64,000 nucleotides of DNA from Helianthus annuus. Taxonomy: Eukaryota > Streptophyta > Magnoliopsida > Asterales > Asteraceae. Made by a program: the position numbers and the translations under genes. This document shows positions 1 to 10,327 of this stretch, piece after piece. Location of the stretch: assembly GCF_002127325.2 (NCBI RefSeq), contig NC_035439.2, forward strand, positions 145,840,709 through 145,904,708, in the 5' to 3' direction. The notes beneath the pieces were generated by a model, which saw nothing but the letters and a program-made list of their open reading frames with translations, was not told where the DNA came from and made no database searches. Each line of letters begins with the position of its first letter. Positions within the stretch are counted from its first letter, which is position 1.

Positions 1-477
1 GAAATAACTAAATTTAATGTAAAAATCAAACGATCTTCAAAGTATTATAAAAGAAAATGTCTTAATAAAAATTTGGAGAAACATAAAAACAGATTAGAAG
101 GTTAGATTAAAAAGGTTAAAATATAAAAACTTAACTATAAAAATCTAAGAAAGATTCTTAAATTTTGGATTATGCTTTTTATTTTTTGAATCTTAAGTAA
201 TTTTGTTCCAAAAACTGAAGGGAACCATTGCTAAAACCAAAATAGAACAATTTTTAAAAACCGAAAACCAAACACTTTTGTTATGGTTTCGGTTTTACTA
301 TAAAACTGAACCGAACCAAACTGTGCACACCCCTATTTGCAACCCTAGCCACCATTGGATTTTCTCTCGGCCACCATTATCACCATTACGGGTTGTTGCT
401 AGAAAACTAGGCCGCCGCCATTCTGGAACCCTAGATTTGAACACCATTAACCGATCAGAACTATAGACCATTATCGT
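1..477. other. AT-rich spacer, no gene recognised
   Basis: The stretch is AT-rich and then more mixed from about 300 to 470. Short open frames exist here but show no recognisable domain and overlap on both strands. I see no feature I can name. Confidence 0.4.
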
Positions 478-1440
478 CACGCAATATACTAAAAACACAG
501 AAAATAATTTTTTTTCTAAAACGCAATATACTAAAAACACAAAAAAAAGTGTTCTTTCTAAAATGCAATGGATCAAAAACATAAACAAAGTTTCTTTCTA
601 AAACACAATTGACTAAAAACACAAAAAAAAAAAAAAAAAGATTTTTTTCTAAATCGCAATGAACTAAAAACACAAAAGAAAGTGTTCATTCTAAAACGCA
701 ATGGAATAAAAACACAAAAGAAAGTGTTTTTTTTTTTCTAAAACGCAATAGACTAAAAACACATAAAAATTTGTTTTACCTAAAACGCAATAGACTAAAA
801 ACACTTCAAATTGTGTTTTTCTAAAACGCAATAGATAAAAAAACACATAAAAATGTGTTTTTCATAAAACGCAATGGACTAGAAACACTTCAAAATGTGT
901 TTTTCTAAAACGTATTGGACCAAAAAAACATATAAAAATGTATTTTTCCTAAAACATAATAGACAAAACACAAAAGAAAGCGTTTTATTCTAAAACGCAA
1001 TTGACTAAAAACACATAAAGTGTAATTTACATAAAACGCATAAATGTGTTTTACATAAAACGCAATTGAGTAAAAACACAATAAAATGTGTTGTTTTTAA
1101 AACGCAATAGACTAAAACCCAAAAGAAGGTGTTTTTTTTTCTAAAACGTAATGGACAAAAAGCACACAAAAATGTGTTTTTTTTTTAAAACGCAATGGAA
1201 AAAAGTGTACAAAAATATATTTTTCATTATTTTGTAAAACGTAATGAACAAAAAACAGTGTTTTTCCATTATTTTTTTAACACAATAGACAAAAAACACA
1301 CAAAACAGTGGTTTTTTTATTCTTTTGAAAAACACAATGAAAAGAACCTTGATTTTTCATTTTTTTTTGTAAAACGCAATGAACAAAAAAAAAAAATACA
1401 CAAAATATGTTTTTTCATTATTTTGTAAACACAAAATTCT
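478..1440. repeat. ~42-bp AT-rich minisatellite array
   Basis: About 22 degenerate head-to-tail units of roughly 40-50 bp, each built on the core CTAAAACGCAATNGACTAAA followed by an A-rich stretch and a T-rich stretch (GTGTTTTT). Unit starts are visible near 509, 557, 599, 649, 691, 738, 780, 821, 866, 906, 950, 993 and onward to about 1415. The units drift in sequence and in poly-A/poly-T length, so the array is old. The short ORFs across it are a by-product of the repeat. Confidence 0.85.
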
Positions 1441-2302
1441 AAATGAAAGTTTAAACTGAAAATTGTTTTCTAATTTTCTTTGACACATTTGTCAAACACC
1501 TGGTGTGCAACTTTTTATCACCGATTTCTTAATAAAATTGGAACAAATAATGTTGCTCAAACTCAAGAATACATCAAGAGAATGTTAGAATCATAGAAAT
1601 TTGAGAAGAGAATTATCTGTTTCAATCGATTTCTCAAATTCCATCGCATTATGTGAAATTGAAAAAAATAAGAAATTGCATAAAAATAAATTGGGTTTCT
1701 TAAAAAAAATAAAAAATTGAATAACATGTTGATTAAGTGTTTAAACCATTTATTGATGAAGAAAATGGCACTATGATGTAAATTTTAGATAGGGAAAGTG
1801 AAGAAAAAGTTGAAGATGGTGGGTTTTAAAAATGGTAGGTTTTGAAGATGCAGTGAAAAATAAATAAAATAGAAGAAAGGAGATTGACTAAAATGTCCCT
1901 TCTTATGTTTTTTTTATTATTTGCTACGTGTCCTCTTATTATTGATTCCTACACTTTCTACCTAAAGTAAACTTCCTATTTGATCTTTTCTTTATACGTA
2001 ATCAATAACATATTTTTTGGACAAACATATTAATTATATCCTTTTTCTTAAACTAAAACATAAAATTAGTTTTCTCCAATTTTAACCATATATATTTACA
2101 TAGATTCATGGAGGGAGTGATGTTTCCATAATGTTAAGTTACAAGATGTCACACAACACAATAACTAACTCCTAAGATGGGTGTGCCTATTTTTACTCAT
2201 TTTTGGCTTATATATAAAAAAGTCATATTACCCCAAGCTCAGTTAAAATCTATGCTGATCTTTTACTTTATTTTCAATTATTATCTCTTATACCATCTTT
2301 AC
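1441..2302. other. AT-rich intergenic spacer
   Basis: No coding frame of note, no RNA gene, and no repeat that I can delimit. It contains A- and T-rich runs only. Confidence 0.4.
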
Positions 2303-3745
2303 TTGATACGTTGTGTGGCATCCCTTTTTGGTTTGGTATAATCTACTTTTTGGCAAAGGTTTTAATTCTAACATATTTTGGGGTGGTGTTTGGGAACCCT
2401 TTTAGATTGTTTGTCCGGGTGTGTTATTTATTTATTATTTATATCCGGTTGAATGCTTGTATCCTCTAGCATGTCGTTAGCTTTTAACATGTATACAATG
2501 TTAGCCGTTTAAAAAAAATAATTACCCAGTTTAAAATTTCTACTTCAATTGAAAATGACCTAAGTCCAGGTAAACTCAAAACGTCTCCATATCTGAACTT
2601 GCACGATATGTTCAAAAATCAATTTATGTGGTCATAAAATTGCAAGATAAATCAATTAGCCAAGTCAAGCTCAATTGTACAGCCAATTTTACAAAAAAGA
2701 AAATGTCATTACATTACCACACCCATAAAAAAGTATTTTCGTTTAATAGATTATTCTAGCTAATACAATGACATTTTCTTTTTGTAAAGTTGGTTCTACA
2801 ATTGAGCTTGACTTGGCTGATTTATTTATTCTTGTAATTTGTGACCACATAAATTGATTTTCGAACTTGTCTTGCAAGTTCAGATATTGAGACCTTTTGA
2901 GTTTACCTGGACTAAGTCACTTAGGTCATTTTCAATCAAAATCGAATTATTAAACATGGTAATTTTTTTAAACCACATTGTTGTTAATGCACTTTTGGGT
3001 GATAAGTGCAAGGCTTCCAACATTTAGGGTCTTTATTGAACAAGTGTCTAAACTTAGTCCCTAAGAAGTTCCTAGGGAGAGTTTGTCCCTAAGAAGTTCC
3101 TAGGGACAACTTGTCCAAGGTTTTGGAAGAGTTTTTGTTAGTCAGAGTTTTTGCTTTGTCTGAGTTTTGTATAGATTAGACTTTGTCTGAGTTTTGTGGC
3201 AAAAACTCTGTGTTTGCTTTGTGCTCTTTGTTTTGTCCGGGCTTTCTATTTAGTGTTGAAAGTCCGGGTTTCACCTTGTATATATACTTTAATATGGAAT
3301 AGACAAGGTAACGATTTCTGTGTGAATTTCTGTGCCCTAATCATTCTCTTTTGTCTGGCGGCGCTTTGTGTGAGTGACGTCATTCATCTTCATCAAGAAT
3401 ACTCTGTGTATTCTTGATTTCTCTCTCAAATCCTTGCATTCTTGCGTTTCATCTACAGTGGTTGATCATCAGGTGGATTCCGCACACCTGTTGGTTGCTT
3501 TAGCTGAGTGAGATCTTGGATTAGGAGGCCTTACAATTGTGTTCATGTTAAAAGCTAACAACACGCTAGAGGATAAATCATACAAAAGCATTAAAGTGGA
3601 ATTAAAAAATAAATTAAAAAACACACTTGGGCAAACAATCTAAAAGATATGATTCCCAAACACCATATGCTAGAATTAAAACATCGCCAAAAAGTAAATT
3701 ATACCGAACCAAAAGGGCATGCTGCACAATGCAAGTAATATTTTT
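2303..3745. repeat. Long inverted repeat (foldback element) with a nested solo LTR
   Basis: The left arm (about 2303-2745) and the right arm (about 2765-3745, excluding the LTR at 2982-3535) are reverse complements with moderate divergence. Matching landmarks are the 'pairs' AGCTTTTAACATG (about 2480) with its complement near 3545, GGTAAACTCAAAA (about 2570) with its complement near 2905, and GACATTTTC-type sequence flanking a loop of about 20 bp near 2750. The arms are about 440 bp each, so the unit would fold into a long hairpin. A diverged relative of the right arm lies at 9350-10020. The superfamily cannot be determined from these ends. Confidence 0.8.
2982..3535 (+). mobile_element. Solo LTR (copia-like), 554 bp
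   Basis: The sequence starts TGTTAATGCAC and ends CCTTACA (TG...CA) and is flanked by perfect 5-bp direct repeats ATTGT at 2977-2981 and 3536-3540. It sits inside the right arm of the foldback element; removing it and one TSD restores the arm's homology to the left arm. A TATA-like TATATATACTT near 3278 and a pyrimidine-rich downstream part suit a U3-R-U5 organisation in plus orientation. No internal region or second LTR is present, so this is the product of LTR-LTR recombination. Assignment to copia is from general form only. Confidence 0.85.
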
Positions 3746-3957
3746 AGTTTAGAAATACACCCAATTAGCAATACAGATTATAGTGTCCTGTTCTTCAGCG
3801 CCTTAGTCCCGGACAAGTGATTCAATTCCTTCAGTAAACTTTTATGTTTTTTGTTGTTATTAATCCGTAATGAATGTGTGTTTAAACATAATAATTAAGT
3901 ATGTTATTTGATCTAGTACTCCCCATATAAATGAATACATACATATATGTATATATA
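3746..3957. other. Short spacer ending in a TA-rich tract
   Basis: Noncoding; the last ~20 bp (ATACATATATGTATATATATAG) form the TA-rich target of the next element. Confidence 0.4.
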
Positions 3958-4166
3958 TAGAAACTGGTTCGGGAGAAAACGCTCAAATGTATGAGAACGG
4001 TGAGAACACATCCTGGCCCAACACGTGTCCCGCGGCATAGAGAAGGGTGGATGGACTTTTTTGTCTTTTCATTCTTCTTTTATTTTCCCAATGCGGTATA
4101 ATATTTTATGGCATCTTAGTTTTTTTGGCGTTAATTGTATTTTTTAAACTTTTTGGCGTTGAATTA

Positions 4167-4423
4167 CTCCCTCCGTCCCACTAAATGTGTCTTATTTTGA
4201 ATTTTCAAAGTCTTTATTTATAAACTTTGACTTTAATTATATATTTTTTGTGTTATATAAAACGTGATGAAAATAAACCTGATAAAAACACTTGTAAAAC
4301 ACACACAAATCATATAACTTTCATCAAGTATTATCTAACACAAACAAAATTAATTAAGGTCAAAATTTATAAACAAAGACTTTGAAAATTCAAAGTAGGA
4401 CACTTTTAGTGGGACGGAGGTAG
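4167..4423. mobile_element. Stowaway MITE (Tc1/mariner), 257 bp
   Basis: The ends CTCCCTCCGTCCCACTAAA and, on the reverse strand, CTACCTCCGTCCCACTAAAA are the classic Stowaway terminus, and the two halves form a long hairpin. The TA target duplication is at 4165-4166 and 4424-4425. It is nested in the larger TIR element, so it is younger than that element. Confidence 0.93.
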
Positions 4424-4859
4424 TAATTGTTTTGTGTCACATATATAATTTTTTGGCGTTTTGTATAATAATTCACTACGAGTCTCTAATATTTGCATAA
4501 GATTACAATAAGACCAATTTTTTTTTGGCGTTTCGTGAATTTTTTTGGCGTTTAGTGAATTTTTTGGTGTTTAATACCCTTTTCAAGGTGTTTTGCTAGT
4601 AGCTGTTCTCCCAGTTTTCATACTTCTAGTGTTTTGGTGTTTGTAGTTTTTGGCGTTTTATATAATTATGTATTTTATTTATAGAGAATTAGATAACAAA
4701 TTAACATATAACATATAACTTGATATCAAAACAACATAAAATGAAAACAAAAATAATAAAAAATGGTAATCTAATTTCTTTTCCGAATCTTCACTGTCAT
4801 CGGCCTCTATCTTCTTGAATTTGTTTTTGGGTTTTGAACCTTTTTGAATACTTTAGCTA

Positions 4860-5050
4860 GATGCCAACTTTCCTTCATAAACCCCGTCTTTTTCAGAAAA
4901 AGCTGCTTAGTGGCATCCTGTTTTTTGGTGTGATAGTCTTGTTATGTGGCATGTCATTGAAGATCACCTCTTGCTTGATACTATTTGTAATAATGGAGTC
5001 CAAAATAACATTTAATACTTTGGTTGAACCCTTTCTTCCATGCCTATAAT
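4860..5050 (-). pseudogene. Decayed coding remnant inside the TIR element
   Basis: On the minus strand a short stretch reads like ordinary protein (charged and hydrophobic residues alternate, ending in an acidic/basic tail toward 4790) but needs frame changes to be followed. I do not recognise a domain. It lies in the same orientation as the 5696-6243 remnants and may belong to the same lost gene. Confidence 0.25.
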
Positions 5051-5695
5051 CATCAAGAACAAAGCTCACATGATGACACTGTCATCAGTCTCTTTTTCTT
5101 GAATATTTGTCCATCTCATCCAGCAAAATATTATTGAGTTAACCCCCTCAGAAAAGGATCCATTTCAGTGAAAGCTTTGACATATGTGGCGTTTTAAAGG
5201 GAGTGGTTTCTAGATGATAGGGCGTTTTTGTGTTTTTCTGGGTGTGATTAATTTCATTGTGTTTAGACCCCTCTCTTATATGAGTTTTTTGGCGTGTAGT
5301 TTAGGCAGGACTTTTTATTGTAATAAATGATAGTAATAAAGCAACTGTCTTTTCAGTTACTGTATTTTGTATTTACTGTGTTAATCATCTTTTATCAGTT
5401 TTATAGGTTATAGATGTCCCATCTTCAAAGTTTGGCGTTTTTTTTAAATGCCTTATGTAGACCAACATGACAAAATACAATAACGGAGTAAATAAAATAT
5501 TAAGCAGGAATTTTTTTTGTTATTTTTGGCGTTTTGTTAGGGTTAACCATTTTTAGTAGTATTTTGGCATTTTGCTAATAAAGATAGAAATATATCAATT
5601 AATTATCTTTAAAAAAAAAGAAGATTACGTAGAAGAAAAAAAAAAGAGGAAAAAAATTAAAATCCCTCGTCAGAAGGTACTTTATCTGAATAGTA

Positions 5696-6243
5696 TCAAT
5701 CACTTGTGTCATCTTCTTCCTCCTCGGAGTCTTCATCTTGATCTTCATCCATGTCATCACATTCACCTTCATCAGCTTCTTGTTCCTGAAAATTCTGAAG
5801 CCTCCACCTGAACATGTCTTGCATTAACTCCAATTTTGAGTCTATTTCTGTGTAGGTACCAGTGGCGTTATGCAATTCTTCCATGAAACCCAGTCGTTGC
5901 TTTGTCATGATGTTCTCTAGCCAGTAGACTTCCTGCTCTCCGCTGTCGTATGTAACCGTCACCATGTCTATTTCATCATCAAAACGCCATGATGTCATGA
6001 AGGGTCTGGCTTCACATCTCCTTTGATTGGTCAAAATTTGCTGGTTAATGCTTTCATAAGCATATGCGTTTCATGGCATTCGTTGTCTAGAGCGATGCCA
6101 ATGGATAAGATTTGCCTCTGTATCTCTTCTTCCATCTTCAGAATTGGCCTGACCGTCTTAACATACACCCTCCTTCTGTTGTTAAAATGGAGGACGTATC
6201 GCCTGATTCCCAGAGTATATCTCCACGAAACGATTGTTGCCAT
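5696..6243 (-). pseudogene. Frameshifted gene remnant of unknown function
   Basis: Two abutting minus-strand frames (6243 to 6031, then 6034 to 5696) look like one protein broken by a frameshift near 6031-6034. The upstream part is basic, with an RRYVLHF-like strand and a mixed helical region. The downstream part continues with aromatic and acidic residues and ends in a highly acidic tail (about residues 85-112, mostly D and E). Codon usage and composition look protein-like and differ from the surrounding T-rich DNA. I do not recognise the family. It may be the element's own protein or a captured host fragment. Confidence 0.4.
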
Positions 6244-6705
6244 TTTTGGCGTTTTGTTTAAGTTGGCGTTTTTGGTTAACGATTTTTTTTTTTTTTTTTT
6301 TTTTTTTTTGCAGAAAATGGATAAATTGAAGTGATTATGGAAGCTATGTTTTACGTTTGTTTATATAATGATGTTTTGGTGCGTAATTTAGTAGGGAATT
6401 TCTTCTAATAAATGTTAATAACTGAAATTCAGTTATTTGTGTTGTTTCATCTTCCTATAATATTCAACGCGTTTTATTTTTAATTTTTGGCGTTTTATTT
6501 TTTTATGGCGTTTTATCATTTGATGGCGTTTTGAATATGAGGGGTAAAATACCCTTTTACCCTTAATGCAGCGCGTCCCACCTAATAATATTGATGTTAT
6601 TTACGAAAACGCCACCGCGCAATCTAGTCCATGGATTGTTTTGATCGGACGATCCATAATCGTTCTCACCGTTCTAACTCTTTTCACTGTTTTCTCTAAA
6701 TCCTG

Positions 6706-6710
<5 letters not shown>

Positions 6711-6744
<34 letters not shown>
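6711..6744. repeat. (TA)n microsatellite
   Basis: About 17 uninterrupted AT/TA units lying between two TIR elements that both use TA tracts as targets. Confidence 0.95.
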
Positions 6745-6748
<4 letters not shown>

Positions 6749-7214
6749 AGGGGCTCATGCGAGAACCACCCTTATTGTGAGAACCGCAAGAACCAATATG
6801 AACACAACCTAAAAAAACCTAACCCCCTCCCCCCTCCCCAAAAAAAAAAAACCTAAACCCCCCACCCCCCACCCCCAAAAAAAAAAAAAAAAAAACCTAA
6901 ACCCCCCCTCCCCACCCCCCAAAAACCTAAACCCCCCCCCCCCCCCCCAAAGCTAAAATGCTAAAAACTAAACCCCCAAAAATCCTAAAAAAATCTAAAT
7001 TTTTTTTTTTAATATTTTTTATGCTCAAATCGCTACTTTTAGTGGCCAAAAAAATTTCTTTTTTGGCTTCGAAAAGTATCGATTTTTATGTAAAAATATT
7101 TTTAAAAAAATTTTTGTGTGATTTTTAGCTATTTTTAGGCATTTTTTTGTTGTGTTCACATTGATTGTCGCGGTTCTCGCAATAAGAGGTTGTTCTCGCA
7201 TGATCTTCTCTCTA
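6745..7214. mobile_element. TA-flanked MITE, ~470 bp
   Basis: Terminal inverted repeats of about 60 bp: the left end has ATGCGAGAACCACC, TTATTGTGAGAACCGC and GAACACAACC; the reverse complement of the right end has ATGCGAGAACAACC, TTATTGCGAGAACCGC and GAACACAACA. Both ends sit in TATATA tracts. The interior is low complexity (A-rich and CCCCCAC-rich runs at 6810-6990). It is non-coding. The superfamily is unresolved; its GAGAAC-rich ends resemble those of the larger 3958-6712 element. Confidence 0.8.
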
Positions 7215-7419
7215 TATATATATTATATTAATCTTTTTTTAATTATGTGTTCAAATGCTCATAAAGGATTATCATGTAATTTAGGTTCTTTCATTTAATT
7301 ATAAAGAGATCACCTACTTTTTTTTTAACAACGTATGGTTAGGTTATTGCTAACCAGATTAGTAGTTAGTATGTTAGTATCTCCTGCTAAAAAATAATAT
7401 TTTGATAGTTGAAACTAGA
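7215..7419. other. AT-rich spacer
   Basis: Noncoding and AT-rich; nothing recognisable. Confidence 0.4.
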
Positions 7420-7720
7420 CCTGGCAAACGGGTCGGGTCGGGTTGGGTCATGGGTGAGAACGGGTTCGGGTCAAAACGGGTCAATTTAAAAAAGGGTTGT
7501 TTTGGTTCGGGTTGGAACGGGTTCGGGTCGGAACGGGTTCGGGTCAGAGCGGGTTCGGGTCAGAACGGGTTCGGGTTGGAACAGGTCCGGGTCAGAACGG
7601 GTTTCGGGTCGGGTCAGTTTTGTTAACAAAAATGCTTTTTTTTTTTAAAAAAAAAGAGAGAGATTGTACATCAAGGGGCAATTTTGTCGGGTTGAAACGG
7701 GTCCGGGTCGGTTCGGGTTG
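7420..7720. repeat. GGGTCGG/CGGGTTCGGGTC tandem repeat block
   Basis: Irregular 10-18 bp units of ACGGGTTCGGGTCGGA type run in plus orientation, interrupted by an A/T-rich piece at 7620-7680. The region at 8611-8830 carries the reverse-complement flavour (GACCCGAAAC), suggesting that 7420-8830 is one inverted, repeat-rich unit. Open frames across it are repeat artefacts. Confidence 0.7.
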
Positions 7721-8207
7721 ATTATATTTCATCATTCTAACTTGTAAGATTTGTTGTTTCCTAAAACTAGAAGTTGTTGGAATGGTATAAGCTGGCTTAG
7801 AGTTTGTTTTCTTTTGACAACCTGATATCTTAATTCAAATATGTAGAACATTATTTTCAGAAAACTGAAAAGGTATTTACCACACTGAGAGTTGTTGTTG
7901 AGGTAATGAAGGTCCATAGCAAAGACTCTGATTCTGGGGGAGTTGGACGATATATTACAAATGAGGCAGTTCTTCTCTTTATATTGTGTATTTCCTTTTG
8001 TTTTAATTAATTTTGCATATTTATTCTAGTTAAAACGGTTAAAAAAACCAGACCAACAATTGTAGGGGTATCTATCGTCTTTCGGTTTTTTTATGGAGGG
8101 GGATCTGAAATTAGAGTGTCTGAGAACTATTCCTGAAAAAAAAGCACCTTCTGAAGAACGTTCATCGTAGAAAACCGATTCATCGTGAAACGGTTCGGTT
8201 TGAAACG
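7721..8207. other. Spacer between two simple-repeat blocks
   Basis: No gene or delimitable repeat; mixed composition. Confidence 0.35.
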
Positions 8208-8610
8208 GTAATGGTCGAAACGGTACGGGTCGAAACGGTATGCGTCGAAACGGTTTGCATCGAAACGGTTCGCGTCGAAACGGTTCGATTCGAAACGGTA
8301 CTAGTTGAAACGGTACGGGTCGAAACGACACGGGTCGAAACGACACGGGTCGAAATGGTACGGGTCGAAACGGTACTGGTCGAAACGGTTCGATTCGAAA
8401 CGGTACGGGTCGAAACGGTACTGGTCGAAACGGTTCGATTCGAAATGGTACAGGTCGAAACGGTACGGGTAGAAACGGTACGGGTCGAAACGGCACGGGT
8501 AGAAACGGTACGGGTCGAAACGGCACTGGTTGAAATGGTACAGGTCGAAACAGTTCGTGTCGAAACGGTACGGGTCGAAACGCTACGCGTCAAAACGGTT
8601 CGCGTCGAAA
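8208..8610. repeat. 15-bp minisatellite (GTCGAAACGGTACGG)n
   Basis: About 27 head-to-tail copies of a 15-bp unit, consensus GTCGAAACGGTACGG, with variants such as TTCGATTCGAAACGG and ACTGGTCGAAACGG. Because 15 is a multiple of three and the unit lacks stops, several frames stay open on both strands, giving 5-residue periodic pseudo-proteins. There is no start context or domain to support coding. Confidence 0.9.
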
Positions 8611-8830
8611 CGGTACTAAACTCGTCTCGACCCGAAACTCATCTCGTGCGGAAACTCGTGCCGGCCCAAAAACTGTTGCGATCCGAAACCCGTCTGTGCA
8701 GAAACCCGTGTCGGGCGGAAACCCGACCCGAACCGACCCGTTTCTTTAAGACACTAACCCGCATCGACCCATTTCTTTAATATTGTCGACCCGCTTTGAC
8801 CCGAAAATAACAAGATGGAATTTCAAGTGA
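8611..8830. repeat. Degenerate CGAAACTCGT / GACCCG repeats
   Basis: This continues the minisatellite as degenerate units with GACCCG and CCGAAACC cores, in the opposite sense to the block at 7420-7720. It decays into GACCCAATTAG- and GACCCATTTGG-like sequence by about 8910. Confidence 0.55.
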
Positions 8831-9349
8831 CCCATTATGACCCAATTAGTTAAAATATCTTACCCAAATGAACCCATATAATTTTAAATGCAACCCAAAT
8901 TGACCCATTTGGAAAGCTTTGGATCAAAATTGCCCCCTCTAGTTGAAACTTGAAATAACACAAATAACTCTAACTGATATCACAGGGGCTGGTTTTTTTT
9001 TTTTTTTTTTTTTTTTTATTGAGGGATATTTTGCACCATAACAATATTGTGTGGAGATGAAACGTTGACTAGTCATGGAGTCATCTGGCCTTCATTTATT
9101 TACAGAATCGTATCATTTACGCCCACCATATATCCGGCTTGCATCTTGTCATGGAGCTTGAGTTCTGATTCTGAACTCTAATGTTTCACTCTTAAATAAT
9201 TTTGTACTTTTTAAGTTAAACAAAATGATATAATTGATATGTCTGTGCAAGAATATGTTATTGATTAAATGTTTAATTACGTATATATGGTCCGGTATGG
9301 ATAAGCCGTAGGATAATGCAATGGCCATTTTTTTAATGACTGGGAGGAT
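8831..9349. other. Spacer with a poly-T run
   Basis: Noncoding; contains a 28-bp poly-T run near 8993-9018. Nothing else is recognised. Confidence 0.4.
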
Positions 9350-10020
9350 AGTTGAGCTCGACCATGGCGGGTTGATTTATTCTTGCAACGATTTCATTTT
9401 ATGTCCACATAAACTGATTTTCTAACTTCTCATGTAAGTTCGAATACGTAGACTTTATGAGTTTACTTTGACTTAAGAGTCATTTTCAATTGAAATAGAG
9501 GTTTGTTAAACAAGAAAATTATTTCTTTTTTAAACAACCAACTACATCATATACGTTTAAGACATGGCCGGCCCTGAGGGTGGGCGGGGAGGACCACCGG
9601 CCAGGGCCAATATTTCGAGGGGCACATGTTTTACGAAAAAATCCGATATGTATATGTAAAATATTGTTTTAATAGGATACACTCATACAAACGCAAACAT
9701 AGGCCTCCTTACAAAACTATTCTTATGGTTTAGATTAGTTATTAACCCCTTTGGCATTAGGTTTAGACCTTTAGTGATCTCAATACCCAATTTCGTTAAG
9801 GTCTAAGGGCACATTTTTTCGAGCTCGAACAGGGTACACGAATTCTCAGGGCCGGCCATGGTTTAAGAAAAGCTCACATCCCGCTAGAAGATACAAGCAC
9901 TAAACATGGATAAAACAACACACTTGCAAAAACAACCTAGAACGATTCCCACACGCCACACCCAAGTCCCAAACATATGCAAGAATTAGAAACTAGTAAA
10001 AAGCTAGATTACAAGAAAGG
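9350..10020. repeat. Diverged second copy of the foldback right arm, containing a hAT MITE
   Basis: 9380-9500 matches 2800-2935 (GTTGATTTATTCTTG, then CACATAAA.TGATTTT, then GAGTTTAC) and 9868-10010 matches 3545-3705 (AAAGCT.AC, CCGCTAGA, ACACTTG, GATTCCCA, CAAGAATTA). It therefore represents the same repeat family in the right-arm orientation, interrupted by the MITE at 9563-9860. The opposite arm is not seen here. Confidence 0.7.
9563..9860. mobile_element. hAT-type MITE, 298 bp
   Basis: Perfect 16-bp terminal inverted repeats CATGGCCGGCCCTGAG (9563-9578) and its complement (9845-9860) are flanked by perfect 8-bp duplications GTTTAAGA at 9555-9562 and 9861-9868. An 8-bp TSD with short TIRs is the hAT signature. 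The interior has no coding capacity, so it is non-autonomous. Confidence 0.92.
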
Positions 10021-10230
10021 AAACTAAAGACTTAACTGACAGTCCTTGCCAAGACAATGATAGGGAGTATAACAAAATAAAAGAAAAAAAGAAAAAAACA
10101 ACAACAGTTGACTTGGACTTCCACAACTTCTTTCATTTTCATTCGTAACGTATTAAAAAGGAAAGCGTTTTGATCCACAAAACGTATTAGTAAGGTGTCA
10201 GTTGAGAAGAGTTGAGAAGACTGAAAGCAT

Positions 10231-10237
10231 TATAAAT
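10231..10237 (+). promoter_or_regulatory. Putative TATA box of the RLP gene
   Basis: TATAAAT lies 97 bp upstream of the ATG at 10328, a plausible distance for a plant core promoter with a short 5' UTR. No other motif in 10,021-10,327 is distinctive. Confidence 0.45.
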
Positions 10238-10327
10238 CTCATATCTTTAAGCTATGTTTTTAACTTAAACTCACCATCTCTTCGTGACTAAAAACAGGAG
10301 TGACTATTATTCTCATCACCAATCAAC

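Larger units (their letters stand above)
3958..6712. mobile_element. TA-flanked TIR element, ~2.75 kb, decayed
   Basis: Imperfect terminal inverted repeats of about 45 bp are visible: the left end (from 3960) and the reverse complement of the right end (to about 6710) share GAGAAAAC and AGAACGGTGAGAAC at the same spacing. Both ends abut TATATATA tracts, so insertion was into a TA microsatellite. Inside are a Stowaway MITE, minus-strand coding remnants, and about 20 scattered copies of a TTTTGGCGTTTTG-like motif. I cannot assign a superfamily; a MULE-like or other TA-targeting element is possible. Confidence 0.7.

Noticed and set aside
203..673. Overlapping 70-96 codon ORFs on both strands
   Set aside because: No domain, low-complexity composition, and partly inside the minisatellite.
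8208..8610. CRISPR-like array
   Set aside because: The units are contiguous 15-mers without spacers, in a plant nuclear context.
8211..8780. Long ORFs on both strands with 5-residue periodicity
   Set aside because: They arise from the 15-bp minisatellite, which has no stops in several frames; no domain or start context supports coding.
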